DNA of 64,000 nucleotides from Hwanghaeella sp964350445 (lineage in GTDB: Bacteria; Pseudomonadota; Alphaproteobacteria; UBA8366; Aestuariispiraceae), in contig CAYGKA010000014.1 in NCBI GenBank assembly GCA_964350445.1, forward strand, positions 25,368 to 89,367, read 5' to 3'. Under the pieces are notes generated by a model. The model did no database searches and was not told where the DNA came from. It worked only from the letters and a program-made list of their open reading frames with translations. Every line of letters starts with the position of its first letter. The stretch's first letter is position 1. Position numbers and translations under genes: made by a program. This document shows positions 63,081 to 64,000 of the stretch, piece after piece.

Positions 63081-63896
63081 ATGATAAAAAAATTGTTTGC
63101 CGCCGCAGTTCTGATGGTCGCGGTCGTGGGGACGGCATCTGCTGCGCCCATTCGTACGGGTTTTGACGCGAACACCTTGGCTGCAAACGACGATGGTTCC
63201 ACTGGTGCTGTGTCGATCGGTTTCACGCTGAATTTTTTCGGCATCAACCGGAACACGCTTTTCGTGAACAATAACGGGAACGTCACGCTGGACTCGTCCC
63301 TCGGCAGCTTCACACCGTTCGATCTGAATACCACCGGTCGGGAAATCATTGCGCCGTTTTTCGCGGATGTTGATACCGGTAACAATGTCGGACAAGAAGT
63401 GACCTTCGGTAATGGAACCGTGAATGGCCGGAACGCGTTCGGCGTGAACTGGATTGACGTCAACTACTTCAACAACTTCGTCGACAACGGCATTCTGAAC
63501 GATTTCCAGCTTGTGCTGATTGATCGGTCCGACACGGGCGTCGGCAATTTCGATATCGAGTTCAACTACGAAGACATCCTGTGGGAAACGGGTACGGCCA
63601 GCGGCGGCAACTCGCTTGGCCTTGGCGGTACTTCCGCCCGTGTCGGTTTTTCGAATGGCACCGGGACGTCCTTTGAATTCGACGGGTCTGCCATTAATGG
63701 CGCATTCCTGAACGGTGGTGCGAACGCCCTGATCAGCAACAGCAATGTCGGCATCGATGGCCGTTACGTGTTTGAGGCCCGGTCGGGTACGATCAACCCT
63801 TCCGTCGTTCCTGTACCGGCCGCGTTGCCGCTGCTGGCGACGGCCCTGTGCGGTTTCGGCCTCATCTCCTGGCGGAAAAAGCGCGCTGTCGCGTAA
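63081..63896 (+). CDS. Secreted NIDO-like protein with VPLPA-type sorting tail
   Basis: A 271-residue exported protein. Signal peptide 1-22 ends SASAAP. The body has NIDO/nidogen-like blocks (GFTLNFFG, LFVNNNGNVTLD, APFFADVDT, NAFGVNWIDVNYF, FQLVLIDRS, FDIEFNYEDILWETG). The C-terminus is VPVPAALPLLATALCGFGL, a membrane span, then basic WRKKRA. This resembles VPLPA/PEP-CTERM tails cut by exosortases. No exosortase gene is in the window. It may be a surface or matrix protein. A GGGAGA site precedes the ATG, and the 250-base upstream region is AT-rich. Confidence 0.87.
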   Translation: MIKKLFAAAVLMVAVVGTASAAPIRTGFDANTLAANDDGSTGAVSIGFTLNFFGINRNTLFVNNNGNVTLDSSLGSFTPFDLNTTGREIIAPFFADVDTGNNVGQEVTFGNGTVNGRNAFGVNWIDVNYFNNFVDNGILNDFQLVLIDRSDTGVGNFDIEFNYEDILWETGTASGGNSLGLGGTSARVGFSNGTGTSFEFDGSAINGAFLNGGANALISNSNVGIDGRYVFEARSGTINPSVVPVPAALPLLATALCGFGLISWRKKRAVA

Positions 63897-63934
63897 GGTC
63901 GTACACGCCATTCGGCGACAAGAAAAACGAATGG

Positions 63935-63964
63935 AAAAGGGCCCCAGAAGGGGCCCTTTTCTTT
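63935..63964. terminator. Strong terminator after the secreted protein gene
   Basis: AAAAGGGCCCC pairs perfectly with GGGGCCCTTTT around AGAA; T-run on one side and A-run on the other make it bidirectional. Confidence 0.93.
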
Positions 63965-63967
63965 GCG

Positions 63968-64000
63968 TCAGTTCTTTTTGAATTCCATCTTGGCGATGGA
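63968..64000 (-). CDS. Possible C-terminus of a leftward gene (partial)
   Basis: On the minus strand, ten codons read SIAKMEFKKN followed by TGA at 63968-63970, just beyond the bidirectional terminator. This is the layout expected of a convergent gene ending, but ten residues cannot identify a family. Confidence 0.3.
   Translation of the reverse strand, partial: SIAKMEFKKN

Overview
The window is a 64 kb stretch of a moderately GC-rich (about 60% by eye), gene-dense chromosome. It looks like an alphaproteobacterium of the Rhodospirillales type, probably free-living and aquatic. The signs are an RNase E with a long acidic/arginine-rich tail, a complete SUF operon with two Rrf2 regulators, SfsA/Map/RadC in close order, a full-length GlnE, DUF1127, DUF2062 and DUF455 proteins, and a VPLPA-type C-terminal sorting tail. 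I see no rRNA, tRNA, CRISPR array, insertion sequence or phage gene. Three runs of exactly 100 N are scaffold gaps. Each is flanked on both sides by the same sequence (32, 55 and 55 bp), so they are probably unmerged contig ends rather than missing DNA.

Layout. 1-661: end of a class II aldolase-like gene. 707-2446: radC, then a decayed stretch with a broken receiver-domain remnant. 2447-6502: an accessory module made of a SARP/BTAD-type regulator, a divergent DUF1127 gene and a TTC38-type TPR protein. The divergent promoter region holds helically phased direct repeats. 6579-10718: map, sfsA, a DsbA-like oxidoreductase and an M48 protease, all leftward. 10750-13636: a GGT-like lipoprotein with a divergent active site, and an aminotransferase. 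13713-16555: rne. 17214-21150: an AmiC-type amidase and PBP1a. 21374-25989: an EAL response regulator and a four-stage hybrid kinase in an overlapping operon. 26123-27254: prfB with its programmed +1 frameshift.

27300-42375: a haloacetate dehalogenase-like hydrolase, an EamA transporter, DUF2062, DUF455, bcp, a D-2-hydroxyacid dehydrogenase, glnE, a large AsmA/YhdP-like protein, tyrS, anmK and an alpha/beta hydrolase. 42812-54123: sulfur and Fe-S metabolism. Here cysE makes the cysteine precursor; iscR, a NifS/IscS-like desulfurase and a [2Fe-2S] ferredoxin form one block; gdhA sits between; then a SufR-like regulator with two palindromic operators heads sufB-sufC-sufD-sufS-sufT-sufA. 54280-62830: a lone Hpt protein, a second class II aldolase and an acyl-CoA metabolism group (two acyl-CoA synthetases, an NPD-type flavin oxidase, an MDR reductase, an SDR and an ACAD10/11-type kinase). 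63081-63896: a secreted NIDO-like protein with a PEP-CTERM-like tail.

The strongest unusual signals are these: four phased TTTTGACGG-like repeats between the SARP regulator and the DUF1127/TTC38 genes; that module lying between radC and map; the paired GGAC-N7-GTCC palindromes before the SUF operon; the textbook RF2 frameshift site; the degenerate GGT; and the proof that collapsing the third gap restores the rne reading frame.
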